Of a stretch of DNA of 64,000 nt, positions 1 through 8,899 are shown piece by piece; the first letter of the stretch is position 1; every line of letters begins with the position of its first letter. A program made the translations under genes and the position numbers. The notes beneath the pieces were generated by a model. It saw only the letters and a program-made list of their open reading frames with translations. It was not told the DNA's origin and did not search any database. The DNA is from a bacterium HR33 (GTDB lineage: Bacteria > Gemmatimonadota > Gemmatimonadetes > Gemmatimonadales > GWC2-71-9), in NCBI GenBank assembly GCA_002923375.1, contig BEIJ01000001.1, positions 1,364,001 to 1,428,000 on the forward strand. The letters run 5' to 3'.

Positions 1-2
1 TG

Positions 3-1142
3 TTCAAATCTTACGACCGGGGCGATACCTGGACCATGACGGAGGATCTCACCAAAGCCATTGATCCCGACCGGCGCGAAATCATGGGACAGCGAGGCTC
101 GCTACCCCGCTGCGGGCGGGAACGGGTGGGCCCGTGCATCCTCTCTAAAAACGACGGCGTAAACGCCTGGGGGACGATCACCACCATCGCCGAATCGCCG
201 GTAGTTCCCGGAATCCTGTGGGTCGGCACCGACGACGGGAACATACAGGTAAGCCGGGACGGCGGCGCCACCTGGACCGAAGTGGGAAAGAACATCCCCG
301 GCGGAACCAAGGAGTACTACATCTCCCGGATCGAAGCCTCCTACTTCGACCCCGCCACCGCCTACGTCTCGGTGGACGGCCACCGGCACGACGATCTCAG
401 GCCGTACGTGTGGGTGACCCGGGACTACGGAGCTACCTGGACATCCATCGCGGGGAATCTGCCGCCGTACGGCAACGTAAACACCATACGCCAAGATCCG
501 AGAAACCCCAAACTCCTCTACCTCGGCACCGAATTCGCATTCTACGTGTCGCTAGACGAGGGGAAGACTTGGAAGAGGTTCATGACCAATCTTCCAACTA
601 CCCGCTTCGACGACGTGCTAGTCCATCCCCGTGACAACGATCTGGTGCTGGCCACCCACGGCCGCAGCATCTGGATCGCCGACGACATAACGCCGCTGCA
701 GCAACTGAACGATTCGGTACTGCAACAGGACGTCTATCTTTTCCAGCCCCGGAGCGCGGTACTCTGGAAGACCGACCGCACCCGCTCCCGCTCGGTAACC
801 GGAGACAAGAACTTCGCCGGCGAGAACGCGCGGGACGGAACCGCCATCAGTTACTACCTGAAGGCGCCAGCGCGCGAGGTGAAAATAGCGATCGTGAACG
901 CCGTAACGGGAGAAGTCTTCCGCAACCTGGATGGCAGCGCGGAGCCGGGGATCAATCGGGTGCAGTGGGACCTGCGCGGCAACCCGCCTCCGCGAAGGCA
1001 GGGCCAAGGCGGAGGGTTCGGCGGGCAGCAGCGGGGTCCGCTGGCAACCCCGGGAATCTACCGAGTGGTGTTGACCGTGGACGACCAGGAATACTGGCGC
1101 AACGTGGAGGTGCTCGAAGACATCTGGCTCATGGAGCGCTAG
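3..1142 (+). CDS. BNR-repeat beta-propeller protein, C-terminal part (5' end outside window)
   Basis: The frame is already open at the left edge, so the gene begins upstream and about 379 residues of its C-terminus are seen. It contains repeated Asp-box/BNR signatures of the S-x-D-x-G-x-T-W type (SYDRGDTW at the very start, SRDGGATW, TRDYGATW, SLDEGKTW), the hallmark of sialidase/VPS10-like propeller blades. After the blades, the last ~130 residues resemble the FlgD-like Ig domain often found at the end of such proteins (a V-Q-W-D-L-R-G turn, then a Gly/Gln-rich loop and TPGIYRVVLTVDDQEY). Such proteins are usually secreted; a signal peptide cannot be checked because the N-terminus is missing. 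The substrate is unknown. Its 3' end overlaps the convergent MFS gene by 14 bases. Confidence 0.85.
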   Translation, partial: FKSYDRGDTWTMTEDLTKAIDPDRREIMGQRGSLPRCGRERVGPCILSKNDGVNAWGTITTIAESPVVPGILWVGTDDGNIQVSRDGGATWTEVGKNIPGGTKEYYISRIEASYFDPATAYVSVDGHRHDDLRPYVWVTRDYGATWTSIAGNLPPYGNVNTIRQDPRNPKLLYLGTEFAFYVSLDEGKTWKRFMTNLPTTRFDDVLVHPRDNDLVLATHGRSIWIADDITPLQQLNDSVLQQDVYLFQPRSAVLWKTDRTRSRSVTGDKNFAGENARDGTAISYYLKAPAREVKIAIVNAVTGEVFRNLDGSAEPGINRVQWDLRGNPPPRRQGQGGGFGGQQRGPLATPGIYRVVLTVDDQEYWRNVEVLEDIWLMER

Positions 1143-2403
1143 GAGGCTCCTCCCTTACGGTCGCGAGCAGGATCGCACCCATTAGGAAAAAGCCAAAAAC
1201 GGTTGCGACTCCTGCTCGCTGGCTTCCCGCCGCCTGCGCTACCGCTCCCAAGATCAGAGGACCCAGGAAAGAAGTGATCTTGCCCGAGAAGGCGTAGAAG
1301 CCGAAAAACTCCGCCCGGTGCCGTTCGGGCACGATGCGTCCCATGAACGACCGGCTGGCGGCCTGGTTGGGCCCGCCGAAAATGCCGATCAGGAAGCCGG
1401 CGACCCACAACCAGGTCTTGGTCGGCGCCCAGACGGCTAGAAGCACGGCAGATCCCAGAGCGGCCAGGGTGATCATTACGGTCTTCTTGCTTCCTATCTT
1501 GTCGTCTACGAAACCGAACAGCAGAGCGCCCAGTCCGGCCACCACGTTCAGCACTATGCCGAAAACGATCACTTCGCTCAAAGGCATCCCGAAGGTTCCC
1601 GCCGCGTAGATTCCACCGAACGCCCATACCGTTACCAGCCCGTCGTTGTAGATCATCCGGGCGAGGAGAAACTTGGCCACTTCCCGGTAACGGCGAACCT
1701 GACGCAGGGTTTGCCGGATTTCGCGGAAAGTTTCCCCCACGTTCCACCGCCTTCCGGGAGCCGATTCCTCCCTCAAGAAGACAAAAAGCGGGAGACTGAA
1801 TAGGGCGAACCAGAACGCCACCAGAAGATTGGTGGCCCGGACGTTGAAGCCTTCCGCACGACTCAGTCCGAACCAAGGCTCCTCCGGCTGCACGAACCCG
1901 ACCAGCGCCACGATCAAACAGAGAAGCCCGCCCACGTAGCCCACACCCCAACCCCATCCCGACACTCTTCCGATCCGATCGGGCGAGGCGATGCTCGGCA
2001 AGAAAGCGTTGTAGAAGACCATCCCCACTTCAAAACCCACGTTCGCTACAACGAACAGAAGCAAGGCGAGCGCCACCGCGTGGTCCGGGCCCGGCTTCAC
2101 GAAAGTCAGAGCAGCGGTCGCCAGCACGCAGGCTGCTGTGCTGGCCGCCAAGAACTGCTTTCTTCTGCTCCCTCGATCCGCCGCGGCGCCGAGTATGGGG
2201 GAAAGCAGGGCAATGAGGATGCCGCTCGCGCCTACGGCACGGGACCACAGGGCGGTGCCGGTGACTTGGTCGGGCGCTATGGCCTGGGTGAAGTAGGTGG
2301 AGTACACGAAGGTCACCACCAGCGTGGTGAATGCGGAGTTGGCCCAGTCGAACATGCACCAGGACACTATGGTCTTGGGATCGTTGACCCGAGATGCCTT
2401 CAT
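1129..2403 (-). CDS. MFS permease of the Atg22/UMF1 type
   Basis: A 424-residue hydrophobic protein with about 12 membrane segments. The N-terminal SWCMFDWANSAFTTLV matches the D-W-A-N-S-A/P start typical of Atg22/UMF1 permeases, and ADRGSRRK is the usual MFS loop 2-3 motif. A second cytoplasmic loop, VDDKIGSKK, sits in the second half. The yeast relative exports amino acids from the vacuole; the bacterial substrate is unknown. An upstream in-frame start at 2433 exists, but the ATG at 2403 places the conserved N-terminus correctly. It is convergent with the BNR gene and divergent from the M19 dipeptidase gene. Confidence 0.85.
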   Translation of the reverse strand: MKASRVNDPKTIVSWCMFDWANSAFTTLVVTFVYSTYFTQAIAPDQVTGTALWSRAVGASGILIALLSPILGAAADRGSRRKQFLAASTAACVLATAALTFVKPGPDHAVALALLLFVVANVGFEVGMVFYNAFLPSIASPDRIGRVSGWGWGVGYVGGLLCLIVALVGFVQPEEPWFGLSRAEGFNVRATNLLVAFWFALFSLPLFVFLREESAPGRRWNVGETFREIRQTLRQVRRYREVAKFLLARMIYNDGLVTVWAFGGIYAAGTFGMPLSEVIVFGIVLNVVAGLGALLFGFVDDKIGSKKTVMITLAALGSAVLLAVWAPTKTWLWVAGFLIGIFGGPNQAASRSFMGRIVPERHRAEFFGFYAFSGKITSFLGPLILGAVAQAAGSQRAGVATVFGFFLMGAILLATVREEPPSAP

Positions 2404-2535
2404 TAAACGCCGCGCGCAAAGGGAGAGCCGCAAAGCTAAGGTCCCGCGCCGACTTCAGGCAAATTGCGGCGCCATTGTGGATCGCCGCCGGTTGCGGCAG
2501 ATTGGGTTCGGCGTCCAAGGGAAGGTCCGCAGAAA

Positions 2536-3666
2536 ATGCCAAACCCGGAGGCTGTTGCGCGGCTGCATCGGGAAGCGCCCCTTACCGACGTGCACGCGCA
2601 TCCTTCACTAAAAGCCTACCTCTTCCGCCGCAACTTGTGGCGTCACTACTGGTCGGGAAGAGCGTTCAATCCGTTTTCCAGCAGGTCGGACTTCCGAATG
2701 TTGGAGCGGGGAGGGGTGGGAGTACTATGGGCGGCGCACTACGTGCCCGAAAGGGAGCTGAGCCAGGATTGTCCCCTCCTCCGGTTTGCAGCCCGGCTAC
2801 TCGTGCCGGTGTACGGGAAGCTCTCGAGCGGCAGCCTTTTCGACCGCCTGCTGGAAATGATGGACGCACTCGAGCGGGAAATCGACCGCCGGCCGGACAA
2901 AGCGGAACTCGCCAAGAGCGCCGCGGAGATTCAAAGGATCCGCCGGGAGGCAAAGATCGCGGTGGTGCACGCGGTGGAGGGGGCCCATGTCTTGGAGGGA
3001 AACCCGGAACGCCTGGAGGTTTTGGCCCGCCGCGGGGTCGCCATGATCACCCTGACCCATTTTTACGCCAACGGTGTGGCCGATCAGGTGGACGGCATTC
3101 CCAAGGACATGTTGGTCCGTAAAGTCTGCAATTTCCGGTTCGGAAAAGTCCAGCCGGCACTTACCGAGTTCGGCCGCGAACTTTTGAGGCGGATGTCAGA
3201 CCTAAAGATGCTGGTGGATATTTCCCACTGCACCCCGGAAGCACGCGAGGCGATCTACCGCGAGCTTCCGGGCGACCGGCCGGTGGTAGCGAGCCACGCG
3301 GGCGTCTCCCGGTACCGGCCAGACCCGTACAATCTTACCGACGAGGAGATCCGGCACATTGCACGAACCGGCGGAGCGATCGGCGTAATCTTCATGACCT
3401 ACTGGCTTTCCAGTATCCATCCCCGGGTGGGACTCTCGATCATCTTCGAAACGATGCGCCACATCCACGACGTCACCGGTTCCTGGGATTACATCGTGCT
3501 GGGGAGCGATTTTGACGGTTTCACCGATCCTCCGGACGACATTCACAACGCCTCCCGCTTCCCGGCGCTCACCGAACTTTTGCTGCGGCGCGGGATGAGC
3601 GAACCGGACATTCGCAAAGTGCTGGGAGGCAACGCCCAGAGGCTGCTGGAGGCTGGCTGGCGGTGA
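2536..3666 (+). CDS. Membrane dipeptidase family (peptidase M19)
   Basis: A 376-residue zinc dipeptidase of family M19 (renal-dipeptidase fold). Metal and active-site motifs appear in order: DVHAHP (H-x-H) near residue 18, HAVEGAH with the bridging Glu near residue 155, DISHC near 240, VASHAG near 268 and GSDFDG near 335. The ATG at 2536 is preferred over an upstream start at 2464 because the conserved fold begins just after it. Family members cleave dipeptides, often with a C-terminal D-residue. The next gene starts on a GTGA overlap, so the two are probably translationally coupled. With the transporters downstream it suggests peptide scavenging. Confidence 0.9.
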   Translation: MPNPEAVARLHREAPLTDVHAHPSLKAYLFRRNLWRHYWSGRAFNPFSSRSDFRMLERGGVGVLWAAHYVPERELSQDCPLLRFAARLLVPVYGKLSSGSLFDRLLEMMDALEREIDRRPDKAELAKSAAEIQRIRREAKIAVVHAVEGAHVLEGNPERLEVLARRGVAMITLTHFYANGVADQVDGIPKDMLVRKVCNFRFGKVQPALTEFGRELLRRMSDLKMLVDISHCTPEAREAIYRELPGDRPVVASHAGVSRYRPDPYNLTDEEIRHIARTGGAIGVIFMTYWLSSIHPRVGLSIIFETMRHIHDVTGSWDYIVLGSDFDGFTDPPDDIHNASRFPALTELLLRRGMSEPDIRKVLGGNAQRLLEAGWR

Positions 3667-4667
3667 GCTACGAGGAAGAGATCGCCCGGGGTCTCGATCG
3701 CGCGGTGGCGGGTGCAAGCCGCGGGATCCTGGATCTTGGAAGGGCCAAGTGCGTCATCCTCTCCGACCAACACAAAGGCAAGCGCGACAAGGCCGACGAT
3801 TTCCTTCGCTGCGAGCCGGCTTATCACGCAGCTCTGGGGTACTACTTGGAGGCGGGCTACGAGCTTTGGACCCTGGGCGACGTGGAGGAACTGTGGGAAT
3901 GCCGGCCGGCGGAGGTGATCCGATCCTACGGGCGGACGCTGGAGCTAGAAGCGGAGTTCTACCGCTCGAACCGCTATCGCCGGTTTTACGGCAACCACGA
4001 CGACGACTGGATGAGTGACTCCGCCGTGCGGCGCTGGCTCGTCCCGTTCTTCGGGCCGATCGAAGTCATCGAGTGCCTGGTCCTGACGGTGAAAAAGGGA
4101 ACCGACGAGCTGGGTACCCTGGTGCTGGCCCACGGCCACCAGGGAACCAGGAGCAGCGACCGGAACCGGAAATTGAGCCGGTGGGTGGTGCGCAACATCT
4201 GGCGCCCGGTGCAGCGGATCACGGGCTGGAAGCTCACCACTCCGGCGACGAGCTTCGCTCTTAGGGAGCGGCACGACCGTGCGATGCACGCCTGGGCGGC
4301 GCGCCAGTCCCGAGTGGTGCTCATAGCCGGCCACACCCACCGCCCGGTTTTCATCCCGGAACCGGGCTCGGCAGAGCTGGAAAAGCGGGTTGCGGGGCTG
4401 AAGAGCGCGGGCCTGGTAGAGGAAGCCGCAACGGCCCGTGCCGAGTTGGAATGGCTGAAGGTGCTGGAAGGCGAGGCGGCGCCGGGTCCGGTAAAGCCCT
4501 GCTACTTCAACACCGGGTGCTGCTGTTTCAGCGACGGGGACTGCACCGGTATCGAGATCGCCGGCGGCGAGATCCGGCTGGTGCGCTGGCCGGACGACGA
4601 TGGCCGGCCCCGGAGAAAGGTGCTGCGCAGGGCTTCCCTCGAAGATGTGCTGGACCAGTGCGAGTGA
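3663..4667 (+). CDS. Calcineurin-like metallophosphoesterase
   Basis: A 334-residue protein with metallophosphoesterase motifs in order: ILSDQHKG (D-x-H, as DQH) near residue 36, LGDVEELWE near 74, YGNHDDDW (G-N-H-D) near 108, AHGHQG near 157 and AGHTHRP (G-H-x-H) near 221. The spacing resembles LpxH-like phosphoesterases, but it is longer than LpxH (~240 residues) and has a C-terminal extension with a Cys-rich stretch (NTGCCCFSDGDC). Start GTG at 3663 overlaps the M19 stop (GTGA). No signal peptide is visible, so it is probably cytoplasmic. Substrate unknown. Confidence 0.8.
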   Translation: MSYEEEIARGLDRAVAGASRGILDLGRAKCVILSDQHKGKRDKADDFLRCEPAYHAALGYYLEAGYELWTLGDVEELWECRPAEVIRSYGRTLELEAEFYRSNRYRRFYGNHDDDWMSDSAVRRWLVPFFGPIEVIECLVLTVKKGTDELGTLVLAHGHQGTRSSDRNRKLSRWVVRNIWRPVQRITGWKLTTPATSFALRERHDRAMHAWAARQSRVVLIAGHTHRPVFIPEPGSAELEKRVAGLKSAGLVEEAATARAELEWLKVLEGEAAPGPVKPCYFNTGCCCFSDGDCTGIEIAGGEIRLVRWPDDDGRPRRKVLRRASLEDVLDQCE

Positions 4668-4743
4668 GTAGATTGTGTGGCGAGCGGTTTGCAGCCTGGG
4701 ACCCGGTCATGCGGGGAACTTTCCGGTTCCGGAGGGGCTTCCT

Positions 4744-5163
4744 ATGAAGGCAAGGGTTGCGGCTTTTCTTGGCGCCGCGGCCATACTGGCGGCGGCCTGC
4801 GGCGAAACCACCGGCATCACGATTGCTGACCTGGTTGGAACCTGGAACGCTACCAAACTCGAGTTTACCAACAAGTCCAACCCGCTTCAGAAGGTGGACG
4901 TGGTCCCGCTGGGAGCCCGCCTCACGATCGTGGTGGAGCCCAGCGGCCGGGCCATCTCCACGTTTTCGTTCCAGGACTTCAGCGACGTCGATACCAGCCA
5001 GATCGTAATTCGGGGTGACACTTTGCTGGTGGACGATCGGCGCCTCTTGTTCACCTTGTCGGGCAATACTCTCACAATCACCGACAACAACGAAAGTTTC
5101 GATTTCAACCAGGACGGCGCGGAGGAGCCCGCCACCCTGCTGGCGGTCCTGCTGCGGCAATAG
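4744..5163 (+). CDS. Small putative lipoprotein, lipocalin-like
   Basis: A 139-residue protein beginning MKARVAAFLGAAAILAAAC, a lipoprotein signal with a lipobox at A-A-A-C. The mature part starts with a G-T-W-N-A-T-K-L-E-F motif like the first strand of lipocalin-like domains and continues as alternating beta-strand sequence. The ATG at 4744 puts the signal peptide at the N-terminus; the longer frame from 4675 does not. No enzymatic motif is visible and the role is unknown. Confidence 0.75.
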   Translation: MKARVAAFLGAAAILAAACGETTGITIADLVGTWNATKLEFTNKSNPLQKVDVVPLGARLTIVVEPSGRAISTFSFQDFSDVDTSQIVIRGDTLLVDDRRLLFTLSGNTLTITDNNESFDFNQDGAEEPATLLAVLLRQ

Positions 5164-5298
5164 GCGTCGCCGGACGGCAGGGCCCCGGGTTCGCACCGGG
5201 TGTGCGGTGCGCCGGCTCGCCCGCAACACCTCCTCCGCTTGACAGAATCGGGACTTGGAGCGAGAGTTGCGCCCCAAGCTTTCATTCCGGAGTCTGCG

Positions 5299-6750
5299 AT
5301 GAATCTCGAGCGTCTGACCGAATACATAGTGAAGATCGATTCCTGGGTGTGGCAGCCAACCGTGATGCCGCTGGTGTTGGTGATTGTCGGCGGGGTCCTC
5401 AGCGTGGTGACCGGCTTCGTGCAGATTCGCCGGCTCCCCTTTGCCGTGCGGACGGTGTTCAAGGGGGCCTTCAGGAAGCCGGAGAAAGGGAGCGGGACGA
5501 TCACTTCGTTTCAGGCTCTCTCTACCGCTCTTGCGGCTACGGTCGGGAACGGTAACATCGGCGGAGTGGCGACGGCCATCTTGATAGGCGGGCCGGGGGC
5601 GGTCTTTTGGATGTGGGTAACCGCGGCGGTGGGGATGGCCACCAAGTACTCCGAAGCGGTCCTCGGAGTCCATTTCCGAGTCACGCGCGAGACCGGCGAG
5701 CTCGCCAGCGGGCCGATGTACTACATCCTGCGCGGTATAAAGAAGCCGGGTCTGGCCAAGACCCTGGCCTACCTCTTTGCCGGATTCGCCACCGTGACCT
5801 GCCTGGCCGGCACGGGAAATATGGCGCAGTCCAACACCGTTGCCCGGACCTTCGTAGAGGCGTCGCAGACCATATTCGGCGTGAGCGTACCGATGTGGGT
5901 GCCTGGCATCCTGATAACAACCCTCGTGGGTTTGGTGCTTCTGGGCGGCATCAGGCGAATAGCTGCGGTGGCGGAGAAGCTGGTACCCAGTATGATTCTC
6001 CTCTACGTGGGGGCGGGCCTCGCTTACGTCGTGCTCAACGCAGGGCATCTGCCCACTGTTTTCGCGGAGATTTTCAGTGAGGCGTTTACTCCTACGGCTG
6101 CGGTCGGTGGGTTCGTGGGAGCGAGCGTGGCCCAGGCGGTGGCCGCAGGAGTGAGCCGAGGGGTGCTCTCGAATGAAGCGGGATTGGGCAGCGCTCCCAT
6201 AGCCCACGGCATCGCCAAGGTAGATCACCCGGCGCAGCAAGGGGTGGTCGGCGTGTTCGAGGTGTTCGTAGACACGATCGTGGTCTGCTCCATGACGGCG
6301 TTCGTGATTCTGTCTTCGGGACTGTGGACCGATCCCGCCTATCAGGGAGCCAGCGGCGATCTTACCGCCGCGGCTCTCAGCACCTCCCTGCCCGGCGCTT
6401 CGCTGATCGTAGCCCTGAGTTCGTTCCTTTTCGGCTTCTCCACCCTGATAGCCTGGTGCTACTACGGGGAGAAGTGTATCGAGTTTCTCTTGGGGTCGCG
6501 GGTCATCGTGCCGTATCGGGTGGTGTTCACCTCCCTAGTGATGGTCGGCTCGCTGGTATCGGTGCCGCTGGTATGGGCAGTGGGGACGCTCCTCAACGGC
6601 TTTATGGCTTTGCCTAACCTGGTGGGGCTCTTCTTCCTGGCCTCCGTGGTGCGGAAGATAACGCGGGACTATTTCGAAAACGGCGGTAAGGAGTACTCGG
6701 TGAGCAATCCTGTTACCGGAGCCCCCTACAACCGGACTCTCGGCAGCTGA
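5299..6750 (+). CDS. Sodium:alanine/glycine symporter family (AGCS)
   Basis: A 483-residue inner-membrane protein of the alanine-or-glycine:cation symporter family. The family signature is clear around residues 75-115: GNGNIGGVATAILIGGPGA, then a W-M-W-V-T-A-A-V-G-M-A-T-K-Y-S-E helix. Further conserved stretches are GPMYYILRG and SNEAGLGSAPIAH. It has about 10-11 predicted membrane segments, and the length is typical of the family. The start is ATG at 5299 after a non-coding leader; a longer frame from 5200 is low-complexity and unlikely. It is the first of three amino-acid/peptide transporters in a row. Confidence 0.92.
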   Translation: MNLERLTEYIVKIDSWVWQPTVMPLVLVIVGGVLSVVTGFVQIRRLPFAVRTVFKGAFRKPEKGSGTITSFQALSTALAATVGNGNIGGVATAILIGGPGAVFWMWVTAAVGMATKYSEAVLGVHFRVTRETGELASGPMYYILRGIKKPGLAKTLAYLFAGFATVTCLAGTGNMAQSNTVARTFVEASQTIFGVSVPMWVPGILITTLVGLVLLGGIRRIAAVAEKLVPSMILLYVGAGLAYVVLNAGHLPTVFAEIFSEAFTPTAAVGGFVGASVAQAVAAGVSRGVLSNEAGLGSAPIAHGIAKVDHPAQQGVVGVFEVFVDTIVVCSMTAFVILSSGLWTDPAYQGASGDLTAAALSTSLPGASLIVALSSFLFGFSTLIAWCYYGEKCIEFLLGSRVIVPYRVVFTSLVMVGSLVSVPLVWAVGTLLNGFMALPNLVGLFFLASVVRKITRDYFENGGKEYSVSNPVTGAPYNRTLGS

Positions 6751-6765
6751 TCCCTCGGCGGCACG

Positions 6766-6788
6766 GGGCCGATTGCGAAAATCGGCCC
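6766..6788 (+). other. Inverted repeat (hairpin) between AGCS and OPT genes
   Basis: GGGCCGAT at 6766-6773 pairs perfectly with ATCGGCCC at 6781-6788 around a 7-base loop. No T-run follows, so it is not a classical intrinsic terminator. A second, weaker 6-bp stem (CCGGTT / AACCGG) lies at 6805-6823. Together they could slow or end transcription from the symporter gene or stabilise an mRNA end. Confidence 0.4.
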
Positions 6789-6820
6789 GGCGCTGCAACA
6801 TTCGCCGGTTTTTACAGAAC

Positions 6821-6910
6821 CGGGAGCCGAGCGCATGACCGACCTCGGAGCGATGGCCCGGGGCACCGCCCTGGCAAAGGCATAATCGGGAGCTGAGCTT
6901 ATGACCGACC
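6821..6910 (+). repeat. Duplicated translation-initiation region before the OPT gene
   Basis: Two 24-base copies, 6821-6844 and 6887-6910, are identical at 21 positions. Each has CGGGAGCYGAGC, two variable bases and ATGACCGACC, so each carries the same Shine-Dalgarno-like GGGAG and the same first codons (M-T-D). The copies are 66 bases apart and in the same reading frame. The downstream copy starts the OPT transporter; the upstream copy starts a 16-codon frame. Confidence 0.6.
6835..6885 (+). CDS. Possible 16-residue upstream leader ORF
   Basis: ATG at 6835, with the same upstream GGGAG context as the real OPT start, opens a frame reading MTDLGAMARGTALAKA and ends at TAA 6883-6885, 15 bases before the OPT ATG. 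It could be a translated leader affecting OPT initiation through re-initiation, or simply the relic of a duplication that moved the start codon. No amino-acid run suggests attenuation. Evidence for expression is only the good initiation context. Confidence 0.35.
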   Translation: MTDLGAMARGTALAKA

Positions 6911-8895
6911 CTGCCGGAAGACCGTTCAAGCCGTTCGTTCCCCCCGAGCAGTCGATGGCGGAGCTCACCGCCAGAGCCTTGATCTTGGGCGTCGTCATGG
7001 CCGTGGTTCTGGGCGCGGCCAATGCCTACGTAGGCATGAAGGCCGGCCTCACGGTTGCGGCTACCTTCCCCGCAGCCGTGGTCGCTATGGCGGTGCTCCG
7101 GGGACTCAAGGGAACGGTACTGGAAGAAAACCTGGCCCGTACTACGGCCTCCGTGGGCGAGGCTCTGGTGGCGGGAGCGATCTTCACCATACCGGCGTTC
7201 GTGATCAGCGGCGCCTGGGACGACCTTCGATACTTCGAGAGCACAGCCATCATGCTCATCGGTGGGGTGCTGGGCGTGCTGTTCATCATCTTCCTGCGGC
7301 GGACCCTGGTGGTGGAAGCCAATCTCCCGTTCCCCGAAAGCGTGGCCGCGGCGGAGGTGGTCAAGGCGGGCCAGGGAGGCCAAACCGGCGCCTCCTACCT
7401 GTTCGCCGGCATGGGGCTGGCCGCCTTCTGGGAGCTGATCAAGAACTCGAACGGCATGCGATTTATCCAGGAAAGCGCCGAGCGTTTTGTTTCCTTCGGA
7501 AGATCCACCGTGCAGATCTTCGATCAGCGGATCGAGTATACCGGCGGCATGCTTTTGCCCACACCGGCAGCCTCACCCATGCTGATGGGTGTGGGCTTCA
7601 TCGTGGGAACCAGAATAGCAGCAGTGCTTTTCTGCGGGGCGGTACTGGGGTGGCTGCTGCTGGTTCCGCTGGCCTTGTTTTTGAACCCCGGACTTACCCA
7701 GGTTCTCCCCGAGGGAAGAGGGATGGGCGATCTCGCGGTCCAAGTCTGGCGCAACCAAGTCCGCCCTCTGGCGGTGGGAGCGATGATCGTGGCGGCGTTT
7801 TATACGCTCTACACCTTGCGATCCTCCCTGGTGGCGGGAGTCTCCAAGGCGTTCAGAAAACTGGGTTCCGGCGGGGGCGGGGGAGCTCCCGAACGAACTG
7901 AGATTGACCTTGACTTGCGCAAGGTTGCTCTGGCGGTAGGCGGAATGGCAGTGCTCACCGCGCTCTTGTACTACGAGTTCTCCCAGTCCTTCCCCGGCGC
8001 CGCCGTGCTCACCGTGGTGATGGTAATCCTCGGCCTCCTCTTTGCCGCGGTGGCCGGATATCTGGTGGGACTGATTGGAAGTTCCAACAATCCGATTTCG
8101 GGACTCACCCTCAGCGCGCTCATCATAGCGGCTGTCTTGATGGTCGCCCTCGGCGTGACCGGACCCAGGGGTGTAGCCGGGGTCTTGGGCGTGGCCGGCG
8201 TGGTCTGCTGCGCTGCGGGGATCGCGGGAGACATGATGCAGGACCTGAAGGTGGGCCACATCCTGGGAGGCACTCCCTGGCGGATGCAGATCGCCGAAAT
8301 CGTGGGCGTGATAGCCGCCGCTTTCGTACTGGCGTTTCCGCTCATGGCCCTGCACCGGGTCTACACCATCGGATCGGCCGAGTTGCCCGCTCCCCAGGCT
8401 GGGCTCATGGCTCTCATGGCCAACGGGATCGTGGCGGGAGAGATGGCCTGGCCTCTGGTCATAGCCGGGATGTTCTTGGCGCTCGGGTTGATTTTGATAC
8501 GCGCGCCCGCCCCGATGCTGGTGGCGGTGGGCATGTATCTTCCGTTCCAGTCCACCGCGGCGATCTTCGTGGGCGGCCTGATCAGGTGGGTTTTCGACTT
8601 CAGGCTCAAGCGGCGGGCAGCAAATGAAGAGGAGCGCCAGAGGGCGGAAAACCTCGGCGTCCTGCTCTCTTCCGGGTTCATCGCGGGAGAATCGTTAATG
8701 GCGGTGCTTTTGGCCCTGCTGGTGATCGGCAACGACTTCATTCCGGGGCTCTTGGCCTTCCAGCGTCTGAACTTCGGATTCGAGCCGAGTTTTTACCTCG
8801 GCCTGCTGATCTATCCCGTGGTGATATACCTGTTGGGCTGGCTCACCATCTCCCGGATGAAGACTCCCGGAATACCGGCGGCGAAGGTGGAGTAG
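6901..8895 (+). CDS. OPT family oligopeptide transporter
   Basis: A 664-residue, strongly hydrophobic inner-membrane protein (about 14-16 segments) of the oligopeptide transporter superfamily. N-terminal markers include ELTARALILGVVMAVVLGAA, NAYVGMKAGLTVAATFPAAV and the P-F-P-E-S-V-A-A-A-E stretch near residue 143. IGSSNNPISGLT near residue 396 is characteristic of bacterial OPT members (often annotated OptA or YSL-like). The length is typical. It lies between an amino-acid symporter and a DAACS carrier, and four bases separate its stop from the next start, so the two carriers are likely co-transcribed. Confidence 0.92.
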   Translation: MTDPAGRPFKPFVPPEQSMAELTARALILGVVMAVVLGAANAYVGMKAGLTVAATFPAAVVAMAVLRGLKGTVLEENLARTTASVGEALVAGAIFTIPAFVISGAWDDLRYFESTAIMLIGGVLGVLFIIFLRRTLVVEANLPFPESVAAAEVVKAGQGGQTGASYLFAGMGLAAFWELIKNSNGMRFIQESAERFVSFGRSTVQIFDQRIEYTGGMLLPTPAASPMLMGVGFIVGTRIAAVLFCGAVLGWLLLVPLALFLNPGLTQVLPEGRGMGDLAVQVWRNQVRPLAVGAMIVAAFYTLYTLRSSLVAGVSKAFRKLGSGGGGGAPERTEIDLDLRKVALAVGGMAVLTALLYYEFSQSFPGAAVLTVVMVILGLLFAAVAGYLVGLIGSSNNPISGLTLSALIIAAVLMVALGVTGPRGVAGVLGVAGVVCCAAGIAGDMMQDLKVGHILGGTPWRMQIAEIVGVIAAAFVLAFPLMALHRVYTIGSAELPAPQAGLMALMANGIVAGEMAWPLVIAGMFLALGLILIRAPAPMLVAVGMYLPFQSTAAIFVGGLIRWVFDFRLKRRAANEEERQRAENLGVLLSSGFIAGESLMAVLLALLVIGNDFIPGLLAFQRLNFGFEPSFYLGLLIYPVVIYLLGWLTISRMKTPGIPAAKVE

Positions 8896-8899
8896 GGCG

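Noticed and set aside
5239-5267. TTGACA at 5239-5244 as a promoter for the AGCS symporter
   Set aside because: The -10 position 17 bases on is GAGAGT and no other spacing from 15 to 19 gives a usable -10.
4528-6240. Open minus-strand frame of 570 codons
   Set aside because: It lies entirely opposite the phosphoesterase, lipoprotein and AGCS genes, all well supported. The translation is Arg/His/Gly-rich, low in hydrophobic pattern, with no motif. GC-rich codon use creates such frames.
6766-6788. Strong hairpin after the AGCS gene as an intrinsic terminator
   Set aside because: No T-run follows, so it does not fit. It is kept only as an inverted repeat.
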